Shown here: piece by piece, positions 25,610-33,667 of the stretch | Numbering within the stretch: position 1 is the stretch's first letter | How the letters are laid out: every line of letters starts with the position of its first letter | Source: Phocaeicola_A sp963624095 | GTDB lineage: Bacteria; Bacteroidota; Bacteroidia; Bacteroidales; Bacteroidaceae | DNA length: 64,000 nt | Assembly: GCA_963624095.1 (NCBI GenBank) | Contig: CAVFNZ010000001.1 | Location: 11,021 to 75,020, forward strand | Reading direction: 5' to 3' | The notes under the pieces: generated by a model | Seen by the model: only the letters and a program-made list of their open reading frames with translations | Databases searched by the model: none | What the model was told of the DNA's origin: nothing | Made by a program: the position numbers and the translations under genes

Positions 25610-26614
25610 CTATAACTCCCGGATTTGTTTTTCTGTCAATCCCGTGGCGGTCACAATCTGGTCAACGCTGAGACTCATGGCTTTTAGGCTGCGGGCTATT
25701 GAAAATCGTTCTTCTTCACGTCCCTCTTCACGTCCCTCTTCACGCCCCTCTTCACGTCCTTCCGCACGTCCTTCCGCACGTCCCTCCGCACGTCCCTCCG
25801 CGCGTCCTTCCTTGAGCCCCTGGATGTGGCCTTCAACACGGCCTTCTTCATAACCGTCGTCGCGGCTCGTGTCGAAGAGGCTGCGCATGTGGCGCACTGA
25901 CTCCATATAGCGGTAATAGGCTCGTTTGTCTTTCTCGGGCAGGGAGTCCACGCGCAAGTACTCACGCGCCTCGGTAAGACCGGCAGCTTGGGTCGTGTCA
26001 CTAATCTTTCCCGTCTTGAGGAACTCTATCCATTCGTCAAGAGGCGTGGTGGCGACCTTGTCAAAGTCGTTCACCCGCAGGATGTAGTACTCCGGGAACA
26101 ACTCGCCTGCGTCTCTCCGCCGGTTGGTATCCGTTTCCTTTATGCCCAGGAATTTCTCGCTTTGGTGGGCGGACAGCTTAAGCAAGTCGTGGGGTGCATG
26201 AATTCCCTTGAACTCGGTTCTCCCGTGATAGACATAGTCCTTTCCTTGGCCGAGCTCAAAGTAGACGATGTTGATGGAGTAGATTTTCCGCACCTTGTCG
26301 TAGGGGTCACCTTTGCCGATGTATTCCGTAATGGCCTTGGACACCCCGTATAACATGCGGTGAAAATAGGTTATCTCGTGGCTGTTTTGTATCTCGATGA
26401 TTATCAACTCTCCGTTCTCGCTCTCCGCGAGGATGTCCACACGGTTATACTTGTCCAGCTCTTCCTCTTGGTTGCTTTCGCTTTCGAGGAAGCGTTGGAT
26501 AACCATCTTCTTCCCCAACAGGGAAAAAAGCAATCCCTCCAAAACCGCATGGTTGGTCTTGTTTCGGAGCAGGCGTTTCATCGCCCAGTCAAATCGGATA
26601 TAATTGTCTTCCAT
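25610..26614 (-). CDS. Rpn family nuclease (PD-(D/E)XK transposase-like)
   Basis: A 334-residue protein of the Rpn/PDDEXK_2 family, recombination-promoting nucleases related to transposases. It has the family opening YIRFDWAMKRLLRNK, the catalytic region RVDILAESENGELIIIEIQ (D then ExQ) and FHRMLYGVSKAITEY. Residues about 270-310 are a run of EGRA then EGRE tetrapeptides encoded by near-identical 12-bp repeats. The end SVDQIVTATGLTEKQIREL resembles a short helix-turn-helix. I chose ATG 26614 over ATG 26674 because the promoter -7 box (26672-26679) overlaps the latter, which therefore cannot be on the transcript. Confidence 0.85.
   Translation of the reverse strand: MEDNYIRFDWAMKRLLRNKTNHAVLEGLLFSLLGKKMVIQRFLESESNQEEELDKYNRVDILAESENGELIIIEIQNSHEITYFHRMLYGVSKAITEYIGKGDPYDKVRKIYSINIVYFELGQGKDYVYHGRTEFKGIHAPHDLLKLSAHQSEKFLGIKETDTNRRRDAGELFPEYYILRVNDFDKVATTPLDEWIEFLKTGKISDTTQAAGLTEAREYLRVDSLPEKDKRAYYRYMESVRHMRSLFDTSRDDGYEEGRVEGHIQGLKEGRAEGRAEGRAEGRAEGREEGREEGREEGREEERFSIARSLKAMSLSVDQIVTATGLTEKQIREL
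25717..25812 (-). repeat. In-frame 12-bp tandem repeats encoding EGRA/EGRE
   Basis: Near-identical 12-bp units (on the plus strand, forms of CGTCCTTCCGCA and CGTCCCTCTTCA) encode consecutive Glu-Gly-Arg-Ala and Glu-Gly-Arg-Glu tetrapeptides in the Rpn gene. Such units can gain or lose copies by slippage without breaking the frame. A similar, more diverged run is in the second Rpn gene at about 63770-63880. Confidence 0.85.
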
Positions 26615-26671
26615 ATTGTCTCTATCGTTATGGTTTATAACTGACGCTATCTGTCCGTAGGTTAGCGTTGA

Positions 26672-26703
26672 CAAATGTACGGATTATTTTATCTACCTCC
26701 AAA
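26672..26703 (-). promoter_or_regulatory. Promoter of the Rpn nuclease gene
   Basis: TTTG (26703-26700) and TACATTTG (26679-26672) on the minus strand are separated by 20 bp, a full match to the Bacteroides -33/-7 pattern. The -7 box overlaps an in-frame ATG at 26674, which decides the start at 26614. Confidence 0.7.
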
Positions 26704-26845
26704 TTTTAGTCTGAATTCCATCAAAAGTCTCTCTTTCACTCTTTGATACATATATCTCTTACGGGTTATGGGTTGTTGATGGACTACCTTGTGACTGATA
26801 GGAAGCGATTGTCATGCATCAAGAATCCGCTTCATTATGGTTGTT

Positions 26846-26921
26846 GACAGCTGTCGTGAAGTTGTTTGTCAGCTGTCGAACGTTTGTTTGACAGATGTCG
26901 TAAAGTTGTTTGTCAGCTGAC
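26846..26921. repeat. Array B: four palindromic words at 22-bp period
   Basis: Words GACAGCTGTC (26846), GTCAGCTGTC (26868), GACAGATGTC (26890) and GTCAGCTGAC (26912) start exactly 22 bp apart. Units 1 and 3 resemble each other, as do 2 and 4, giving a 44-bp higher-order period. The array lies between the divergent promoters of the Rpn nuclease and the THUMP-like gene. The rest of 26704-27093 shows no credible gene. Confidence 0.85.
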
Positions 26922-27093
26922 GAACCCTCTAATCGAACGCTTTCTTGCGTCGTTACAATAGGTATCTTGTCAGATTAGAAAGGGCTTTTGGGAAATACAC
27001 TCATGACCATGATGACGACTACCCACATGACTATCTCACATGACTTGCTGAGGTAAAAAAGAGTGGGAATAAGGTCTTCATCGCAAAAAACAT

Positions 27094-27101
27094 TACTTTT
27101 G
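27094..27101 (+). promoter_or_regulatory. -7 element for the THUMP-like methyltransferase gene
   Basis: TACTTTTG on the plus strand, 28 bp before the ATG at 27130, matches TAnnTTTG. I see no TTTG at the -33 distance. Confidence 0.45.
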
Positions 27102-27129
27102 TATTCCGTAACAAAAGTCGGACAGAAAC

Positions 27130-28365
27130 ATGGAACTATCGGAAAAAACAATCGATTTCATCAAACAGAATGCGGAAGCGGATGTTCGTGTATTAGCCCT
27201 GAAGACCAAGCGTGTGGAGGGAGTGGACTTGCCTCTTGCCCTTACACAGATAGCCGGGCGACAGACAGCGCGAAAGAAGCTGCCCACATGGGGAATGACG
27301 GATGGTATCCTCTATGCTCCGCACCTGCCGTTGGAACAATGTTCATCCGAAATCACCGCACGCTACAAAGCCACGCTCGTCAGAGGCGAGAGCTTTGCAG
27401 ACCTTTCCGCAGGCTTCGGCGTGGATTGTTTCTTCCTCTCCGCACAGAAACGTCGGGCGGTCTATGTGGAACGACAAGCTCTGCTTTGCGACATCGCGCG
27501 GCATAATTTTCCGCTACTCCGTAAAGACTCTGAAATCGAGGTGGTGAATGCCGACTGTACGGAGTATCTGCATCAGATGGCGAAGGTGGACTGTCTATAC
27601 ATTGACCCGGCCCGGCGGGATTTACACGGACGTAAAACAGTGGCTATTGCCGATTGTGAACCGGACATCTGCAAACTCGAACCGTTGTTGTTGGAAAAGG
27701 GGGAGACGGTACTTGTCAAACTATCCCCGATGTTGGACATTACTCAAGCCTTACGCAGCCTCTCTTTTGTTAAGGATGTTTATGTCGTTTCGGTGCAGAA
27801 CGAGTGTAAGGAACTCCTGCTTCGCCTCTCCTTGGACAAGGTCGAGGATGCTCCCCGCATACACTGCGTCAACCTGTGGCCACGGCATGAACAGGAAAAC
27901 GCCCTGTTTACTTTACCGGACGGGATAGGAATATACTGCTCATCTTTTAGCTTTACCCCAAACGAGGAAACCACTGCTACCGTGGCGTACACCGACTCCG
28001 TGGGGTCATACCTTTATGAGCCGAACGCTTCGCTGCTGAAAGCGGGTGTCTACAATAGTGTGGGCATCCGGTACGGCCTACTGAAGCTACACCCCAACAG
28101 TCACCTCTATACAGGGGAAACATATCAGCCCGATTTCCCCGGCCGTTGTTTCTCTGTAGAACAAATTCGGGGCTTTGGCAAGAAAGACCTGAAAGCCTTG
28201 GCAGCGTTGAAGCAGGCCAATGTAACGGTGCGCAACTTCCCCTCTTCCGTGAATGAGTTGCGCAAGAAACTGCATTTGACGGACGGAGGCGATACCTATC
28301 TCTTCGCCACAACACTTGCCGCGGGTGAGAAGGTTCTCCTCCAGTGCCGTAAAGGTAAAAAGTAA
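27130..28365 (+). CDS. THUMP-like SAM-dependent methyltransferase (PG_1098 type)
   Basis: A 411-residue protein resembling the Bacteroidetes family that includes P. gingivalis PG_1098. The Rossmann methyltransferase core lies at about residues 80-230: FADLSAGFGVDCFFLS (SAM-binding motif I with GxG), then ADCTEYLHQMAKVDCLYIDPARRD, where DPAR sits at the motif IV position (DPPY/NPPY in DNA and RNA methylases). A ferredoxin-like/THUMP-like domain follows to the C-terminus (FPGRCFSVEQIRGFGKKDLK). Such domains bind RNA, so an RNA methyltransferase is plausible but not shown. It is convergent with CcsBA, with only 15 bp between the stops. Confidence 0.82.
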   Translation: MELSEKTIDFIKQNAEADVRVLALKTKRVEGVDLPLALTQIAGRQTARKKLPTWGMTDGILYAPHLPLEQCSSEITARYKATLVRGESFADLSAGFGVDCFFLSAQKRRAVYVERQALLCDIARHNFPLLRKDSEIEVVNADCTEYLHQMAKVDCLYIDPARRDLHGRKTVAIADCEPDICKLEPLLLEKGETVLVKLSPMLDITQALRSLSFVKDVYVVSVQNECKELLLRLSLDKVEDAPRIHCVNLWPRHEQENALFTLPDGIGIYCSSFSFTPNEETTATVAYTDSVGSYLYEPNASLLKAGVYNSVGIRYGLLKLHPNSHLYTGETYQPDFPGRCFSVEQIRGFGKKDLKALAALKQANVTVRNFPSSVNELRKKLHLTDGGDTYLFATTLAAGEKVLLQCRKGKK

Positions 28366-28380
28366 GGGGTTGAATATCCC

Positions 28381-30711
28381 CTACGCATAGCTGTGCATGC
28401 CGCCTAACAGGAAGTTCACACCGAAGTAGGTGATGAGTACACTGAGGAAGGCGATGACGGTGAACAGATGGAAGAACAGGGGACGACGAAACCGATCTAA
28501 TGATGCCGTATGTAGGGCGAATGAGTAGATGAGCAGCGTGATGAGAGCCCACACTTCCTTGGGGTCCCAACCCCAATAACGACCCCAGGAGACATTGGCC
28601 CATACGGCTCCGATGAAGATACCCGTGGCCAGGCAGAAGACGGCAGGGTAGAGCAGGATGCGGCTCAACACTTGCAGCCGTTCTATCTCCTCATTGTGCG
28701 ACCCCTTGGAACTGCATAGCACCAGTGCCGTTACGCCATTGAGCATCATAAAAGCCAACAGGGCATAGGCCACCATGATGACCATTACATGCAGACTCAG
28801 AAGGGGTGACGAGAGGACTGGCATCAGTTGTGTGATTGGTGGGTTGGCTTCGCCAAAGCGTGCCACCATTAGTGCCAAACCGCAGACCAGGAACCCGAAG
28901 GCGGTAGCTGCGGCTAATCGACGCTGCATCACGAACGACAGCAACAAGGCGCATACCGCCATGCACTGCATCGTTTCGTATCCGTTAGACATCGGTAGGT
29001 GGTGGCTCACATATCCGCGCAGACAGAGTAATAGCGCCAAGAACACGCAGATGACACCCCCGAAGAGCTGTATCCATAGCTCAACTTTCGTTGCTTTGTG
29101 GGATTCGCATGCTCTTTTCTCAACCTCTCCCTTCCCGTCTGCATTTTCGTTTCTTGGAGGGAGGCCGTTAGCCTCTTTCTTTTGGCCGTTGGGGATATTA
29201 TTCGGTTGGTCATTTGTTTCTTCCTCTTTCCTCGCAATTATCTTACGGAGGTAACGAGCGAAGCTCATGATACCCAGCAGTATGCAGACGACGGCGATGG
29301 GGAGGTTGCGGTTGAGTTGGTTATAGAGCAGTTCGGCTTGGATGCGACTTTCCGAGGGGAGTTGATTGCCGCCTTCGGATTGTTGGAACTTACGCAGCTT
29401 CTTTAACACTTCCAACGTACGTCCCGTGTTGCCCATCGCGACTTGTTCACCCAGATAACTCATGCTTTTGTGGATGAAGAGGGATTTCTCCGCCTCCATC
29501 GCTGCGGGCAGTTGGTCTGCCGGTGAGTACCAACGCAGTGCCTGTGAACTGTCCGTATGGCACGGGAAGAGCTTCAGCAGGCTTCCTGTGCAGACCATAC
29601 TCACTAAGTTGAACTTCTCGTTGGCTTCTTCTATGGCGCGTTTGTCCTTCGGACTGTCCGGGGTACGCAGTGCCTGCTCCAGCTTGTAGCCATGCAAGTC
29701 CACGAAGTCACGCAGTGAGGCATAGTCTCCCTCGATTCCCAATAACGAGCGTACCCGTTCATTTTTGATGCGGATTATGGGCTCTTCTTTCCACTGGTCG
29801 TAGTAGAACACCCATCCGCTCAGCACTTGGTCGGCTGTCAGTCCGCGGTACGAGTTCTTGCCGCAGAGCTTTACCGTGAAGTCATGTGCCAGCGTTTGCA
29901 ACGGGCATACCCGTTCGTTGTAGTACACATAGAGCCGTCCCCATTCCGCTGCCGCTTCCTTCGGAAGGGATTTTGGCTCTGCGGCGAGAATCGGGGTGGG
30001 TAGCAGTAGTAATACGGCGAGTGCGCCTTTGCGCAATAACGGATGGCGCAGTAACTGACGGAACTGGCTTCCTTTTTGGAAGAAAAAAAGAATCATGTAG
30101 AGGAGCAGCAATGCGTAGCCGGTATAAGAGAGGAAGATGCCGTAGGGGTCGTGCGCCACGGAGAGGGTAGTGCCCCTTCCGTCGCTGTCGTAGCGTGACT
30201 GATAGAAGCGGTAGTGTCGGTAGTTGCAAATGCGGTTCATCGCTACCTGCTCCTCGTGGCGTTCATTGCCATCGATGATGGTCAGTTCGCTCACGAAATC
30301 CATCGGGGCTTGCGTGCCGGGGTAGTAATCCAAATGAAAAGCTTTCAGTGTCAGTCCAAAGGGTAGGGCATGCGTCTCTCCGTTGTTGTCCGTGAACGTG
30401 CTGATGGCATCTTCGCCTTGACGCAGATGGATGCTGCCGTACTGCCCCGTACAGTAGGTGATGAACCCTCCTGTCAGGATAATTCCAAAAGAGAGGTGCA
30501 ACCCGAAGGTCGCTGCTTTCCGTTGCACCTTTTGCCGCAGCAGATAGCAGAGGCTGAATAGGGCGGCGACACCCCATAGTCCCACAAACAAAGGTGATTC
30601 GTAGACGAAATGAGTGACGAAGTCCGTCCCGTAACATTTCTCCACTACCGTGGCACTTGCCAGTATTATCACCAGCAAGGCGGTCAGTCCAAAAGATAGC
30701 GTTCTCATCAT
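28381..30711 (-). CDS. Cytochrome c biogenesis protein, ResB-CcsA (CcsBA) fusion
   Basis: A 776-residue membrane protein for System II cytochrome c maturation, which moves haem across the membrane and attaches it to CxxCH motifs. The N-terminal ResB/CcsB part runs to about residue 470, with early helices and the long periplasmic domain. The C-terminal CcsA part contains the WWD-type haem-handling motif WGRYWGWDPKEVWAL near residue 700. I prefer ATG 30711 or 30708 (MMRTLSFG) to an upstream in-frame GTG at 30738, which abuts a strong hairpin. It lies just after the di-haem oxidoreductase, a CxxCH protein it could mature. Confidence 0.9.
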   Translation of the reverse strand: MMRTLSFGLTALLVIILASATVVEKCYGTDFVTHFVYESPLFVGLWGVAALFSLCYLLRQKVQRKAATFGLHLSFGIILTGGFITYCTGQYGSIHLRQGEDAISTFTDNNGETHALPFGLTLKAFHLDYYPGTQAPMDFVSELTIIDGNERHEEQVAMNRICNYRHYRFYQSRYDSDGRGTTLSVAHDPYGIFLSYTGYALLLLYMILFFFQKGSQFRQLLRHPLLRKGALAVLLLLPTPILAAEPKSLPKEAAAEWGRLYVYYNERVCPLQTLAHDFTVKLCGKNSYRGLTADQVLSGWVFYYDQWKEEPIIRIKNERVRSLLGIEGDYASLRDFVDLHGYKLEQALRTPDSPKDKRAIEEANEKFNLVSMVCTGSLLKLFPCHTDSSQALRWYSPADQLPAAMEAEKSLFIHKSMSYLGEQVAMGNTGRTLEVLKKLRKFQQSEGGNQLPSESRIQAELLYNQLNRNLPIAVVCILLGIMSFARYLRKIIARKEEETNDQPNNIPNGQKKEANGLPPRNENADGKGEVEKRACESHKATKVELWIQLFGGVICVFLALLLCLRGYVSHHLPMSNGYETMQCMAVCALLLSFVMQRRLAAATAFGFLVCGLALMVARFGEANPPITQLMPVLSSPLLSLHVMVIMVAYALLAFMMLNGVTALVLCSSKGSHNEEIERLQVLSRILLYPAVFCLATGIFIGAVWANVSWGRYWGWDPKEVWALITLLIYSFALHTASLDRFRRPLFFHLFTVIAFLSVLITYFGVNFLLGGMHSYA

Positions 30712-30740
30712 CGTTTTTGGTTTATGGCTGAATGACACGA

Positions 30741-30790
30741 AGAGGTTGGGATTGGGTCTTCCCTATGAGAAGACCTGTTTCCCAACCTCT
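30741..30790 (-). terminator. Compound hairpin between the di-haem gene and CcsBA
   Basis: An 11-bp perfect outer stem (AGAGGTTGGGA / TCCCAACCTCT) encloses a second 7-bp stem (GGTCTTC / GAAGACC). It lies just after the di-haem oxidoreductase stop (30809) and before CcsBA. It could end or attenuate transcription, giving less CcsBA than the upstream genes. There is no clear T run. Confidence 0.6.
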
Positions 30791-30808
30791 CGCTTGTATA
30801 GATAAGAC

Positions 30809-32470
30809 TTAGATGGCATCCAAGAATTTCACAATGGCGGCGCGTTCCTCCTTTTTCAGGTTACGGAACTTCTCCACCGTGTAGCGTGCGTCGCTCTCGG
30901 AGTTCCCGTGCCACATGATGGCTTCCATGGTGGTGCGTGCGCGACAATCATGCAGACGATCGGCATAGGAAGATCCCGTACATTTTTGGTGCAGTCCGCG
31001 TCCCCACAACGGGGTGGTGCGGCACCAACCGGTGCGGATATCGTTCTCCATGCAGAGCTTATGCTGCACCATGTCGGTGTAGGGCCAAATCTTTTGATTG
31101 GGGAAGCGCGGCAGACGGTCGTCGTCGTACTTGAAGAATTTGGCGGGGTCGCGTATGATGTCGCTGCCTGTAGTCCATGTCGGTCGGTGGCAATAGTCAC
31201 ATCCTATTTCCGAGAAGAGCTTCTTGCCCAACTGCACCTCTTCATCGTCCAAATCACGGGCGGCAGGCACGGCCAAACCTCGGTGCCAAACCATGAGGTC
31301 AATGAAGTCCTGATCGCTCATCTCTGCGTCCAGCGTCGTGGAGGTGAGGTAGTTCTTGATGTTGTCCTCCACATTGTCCGTGTGCCATTCGGGGTGTTTC
31401 TTCTCCGGGTCTATCTGTGCGATATAAGCGGGGAATCCGGCTTGAACCTCCGGGTCTTTCGACGAGTAAGTGGCGTAGGTGCCAGCCGCGTCCAGATAGT
31501 GGTAGCGGCGGTCGCTACGTGTCACGTTGGTGATGTTCCAGATAGCGTTGGCTCCGGCTGCGTCCTGCAACGGTCCGCGGCTCAGTGCGTAGGTGTAGCG
31601 CAACGGATAGAGTGTTCCGTCGCCCTGCTTGCTGTTGCTGTATTGTTTCACCCATTCCCCGTCCTTGAAGATGCTGGGGTTCAGTCCGTGCTTCAGGTAG
31701 CCGTCCTTCTCCTCTTGAGCGTATTGCGCCTTGATGTCGCTGTCTTCAATCGCGTCAATCAGTCCGGTACCATAGATGCCGATGGTGCTTTCGAGCAACA
31801 CCTTGTAGTTGGCATCCGCTGCCGGGATTTCATATCCTTGGTTCACCACATAGAGGGCCTCTTTGGGCATCGTCACCTCCGGATAGCGCAGCTGATAGGA
31901 TTCCCCGTCGGGAAATTTATTGCCCCATTCATCGGTGTATTCTTTCCACTCCACCCGAATCTTCGACCCGTCTACCGGAGCCTTGAAAGGTTTGGTGGCG
32001 TGCATCTGTGGCATACCGGCCAACCAGGTGACGTAACCGTTGGTACTCGGATTGAAGACCACTAAAAGATAACCGTTGCCTATTTCGTTGGTCTCGAAAG
32101 TGCCTGTAGGGATGCTCTTGCCGTGGCCGTATCCCGGATGGCAGTGCTGACACGAAGAACGCACATAGGCCGGACCCAGTCCGCTCCGCGTTCCTTCGGT
32201 GTTGCTGGTGAATGGTTTCTCGAACAGAGCCTCGCCGTGCTTGAAGGATTGGTACATGCCCGAGGACTCTATCACCGCTGCCGGCTGTTCATAGGCTGAT
32301 GACGAGGCGTTGAACGAAGTTCCCAACTTGCCGCCCGTGTACCAGTCGTCGGCCAGTTCCTTCCCTTTGTCATCATCGTTTTCGCTGTTCCCGTTGTTGT
32401 CATCGCTGCACCCCCACAAGGAGATGAGACCCATGGCTACGGCGGGAATCCAAAGTTTGCTTTTCTTCAT
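30809..32470 (-). CDS. Di-haem oxidoreductase (DUF1111 type) lipoprotein
   Basis: A 553-residue lipoprotein (LISLWGC, Cys21) followed by an acidic linker. It has two haem c motifs, CQHCH near residue 110 (SSCQHCHPGYGHG) and CDYCH near residue 425 (IGCDYCHRPTW). That is the layout of the di-haem oxidoreductase family, related to di-haem peroxidases. The C-terminal segment reads LHDCRARTTMEAIMWHG, where as I recall relatives have Gly in place of the Cys. In many bacteria these proteins sit next to imelysin-type genes, as here (26 bp downstream of imelysin), and are linked to iron uptake. Reaction unknown. Confidence 0.88.
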   Translation of the reverse strand: MKKSKLWIPAVAMGLISLWGCSDDNNGNSENDDDKGKELADDWYTGGKLGTSFNASSSAYEQPAAVIESSGMYQSFKHGEALFEKPFTSNTEGTRSGLGPAYVRSSCQHCHPGYGHGKSIPTGTFETNEIGNGYLLVVFNPSTNGYVTWLAGMPQMHATKPFKAPVDGSKIRVEWKEYTDEWGNKFPDGESYQLRYPEVTMPKEALYVVNQGYEIPAADANYKVLLESTIGIYGTGLIDAIEDSDIKAQYAQEEKDGYLKHGLNPSIFKDGEWVKQYSNSKQGDGTLYPLRYTYALSRGPLQDAAGANAIWNITNVTRSDRRYHYLDAAGTYATYSSKDPEVQAGFPAYIAQIDPEKKHPEWHTDNVEDNIKNYLTSTTLDAEMSDQDFIDLMVWHRGLAVPAARDLDDEEVQLGKKLFSEIGCDYCHRPTWTTGSDIIRDPAKFFKYDDDRLPRFPNQKIWPYTDMVQHKLCMENDIRTGWCRTTPLWGRGLHQKCTGSSYADRLHDCRARTTMEAIMWHGNSESDARYTVEKFRNLKKEERAAIVKFLDAI

Positions 32471-32496
32471 TGTCGTTTAATGTTTTTAGGGGTCTG

Positions 32497-33621
32497 TTAT
32501 TTATTAATCAAATCGAGGGCTTCGTCCAGAGCATCCTTCAGATTGTTGCAGGCATCGATGGCCTCCTGATTCTCTCCGAACGTCAAGTGGTCGCGGAATG
32601 GAGACGGCATCGCCTCAATCTCCCTGATGGCCTCGTCGATGGCTTCGCGGATTTTTGTATCCAGGGCACTGTCCAAATCTTTGATGTAGACACTTAGGGA
32701 GTGCTTGCTGATGGTGCCGTCCAATGTGCCATAGTAAGCGTTGCGTACACTGCGGATGTTGTCGGCGAAGTCGGTGATAGAGTTCCAACTGTACCAGGAC
32801 TCCACATCGAGCACGTTGCCCGATGTGCAGGGGTCTGTAATCTTTGTGTTACCCACCTCATCGGAGATGTCGCTCGCACCGGTCAGAATCTCCTCGAAAG
32901 CGGACTTCTGTGTCTTGTATTTCGAGTTGCCTGCCAGTCCGGCGTTCTCCATCTGCTCGCCATAGTTCAAGGTTGGCTCCATTTCGGCATCTGCCAAAAT
33001 TTGCTGTTTCTCTCTGGTCACGTCGTCCAGTCCGTCCCATGCGGCCTCCAGACGGATGCAGTGGTTGCGCATGTTCTCCGCTACGGCCGTAGCATAGGTC
33101 AGCTCCAGGTCTGAGATTTCGTTCACCGCACGAGCTCCTCCATTGCGGAAGATGACGTATTCAATGGCATGGAAGCCCTTCAGACCATAACCCAGATTGT
33201 CCACATCGAGTTTGTAGTTTGGGTTCTTCATGTTGTCCAACAGGATGTCCAACTGAGACTTTTCCAGTGGCCACGAGTCAATGCTCGGGTCGATGTTGTA
33301 GTCCGCTGCCGCACCGAAGAGGAAAGCCTCGCTCAACTCCCAGTACTTGCGCGCTTTGATCCACTTGTCGCAGGCCGTCTGCACATGGCTCTGGTCTTTG
33401 TTGGCTTCCAACGCTTCGCAGGCATCGTAGAGTTCCATTGAAGCGTCTGCCAAAGACCTGTAGGTGCTTACTACCACGTCCTCTACATAGGTCTCGATAA
33501 TCTCTTTGTTGTTTTCTTCGATGGATTCATCGTTGTCGTCATCGCTGCTGCATGAACTCATCGTACCGCTCACAGCCAACGCGGCCGTGAACATCAGTGC
33601 GTACTTAAAAATCTTTTTCAT
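32497..33621 (-). CDS. Imelysin family lipoprotein
   Basis: A 374-residue helical lipoprotein (signal peptide, lipobox MSSC, Cys24, then an acidic stretch). The family GxHxxE motif is present as GFHAIEYVIF, and its partner region (ADYNIDPSIDSWPL) precedes it. Imelysins are metal-linked periplasmic or outer membrane proteins related to EfeO M75 domains, tied to iron acquisition; protease activity claimed for early members is doubtful. It lies 46 bp after the porin and 26 bp before the di-haem oxidoreductase. Confidence 0.92.
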   Translation of the reverse strand: MKKIFKYALMFTAALAVSGTMSSCSSDDDNDESIEENNKEIIETYVEDVVVSTYRSLADASMELYDACEALEANKDQSHVQTACDKWIKARKYWELSEAFLFGAAADYNIDPSIDSWPLEKSQLDILLDNMKNPNYKLDVDNLGYGLKGFHAIEYVIFRNGGARAVNEISDLELTYATAVAENMRNHCIRLEAAWDGLDDVTREKQQILADAEMEPTLNYGEQMENAGLAGNSKYKTQKSAFEEILTGASDISDEVGNTKITDPCTSGNVLDVESWYSWNSITDFADNIRSVRNAYYGTLDGTISKHSLSVYIKDLDSALDTKIREAIDEAIREIEAMPSPFRDHLTFGENQEAIDACNNLKDALDEALDLINK

Positions 33622-33667
33622 CGTTATTTATGCGTTAGTTATTATGTTATACCTATTGATTAACTGG

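Noticed and set aside
25717..25812. Intergenic minisatellite
   Set aside because: The 12-bp repeats lie in the Rpn reading frame and encode EGRA/EGRE tetrapeptides found in other members of the family.
26615..26674. N-terminal extension of the Rpn nuclease from the ATG at 26674
   Set aside because: That ATG overlaps the -7 box of a full-match promoter, and the added residues lie before the usual family start.
26846..26921. CRISPR array
   Set aside because: The units are about 10-bp dyads with 12-bp linkers that are themselves similar. There are only four units, no 24-36 bp constant repeat with unique spacers, and no cas genes nearby. The same applies to the arrays at 4401 and 63458.
28366..28380. 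Terminator between the convergent THUMP-like and CcsBA genes
   Set aside because: The gap is 15 bp, and only a roughly 5-bp stem (AGGGG / CCCCT) can be drawn.
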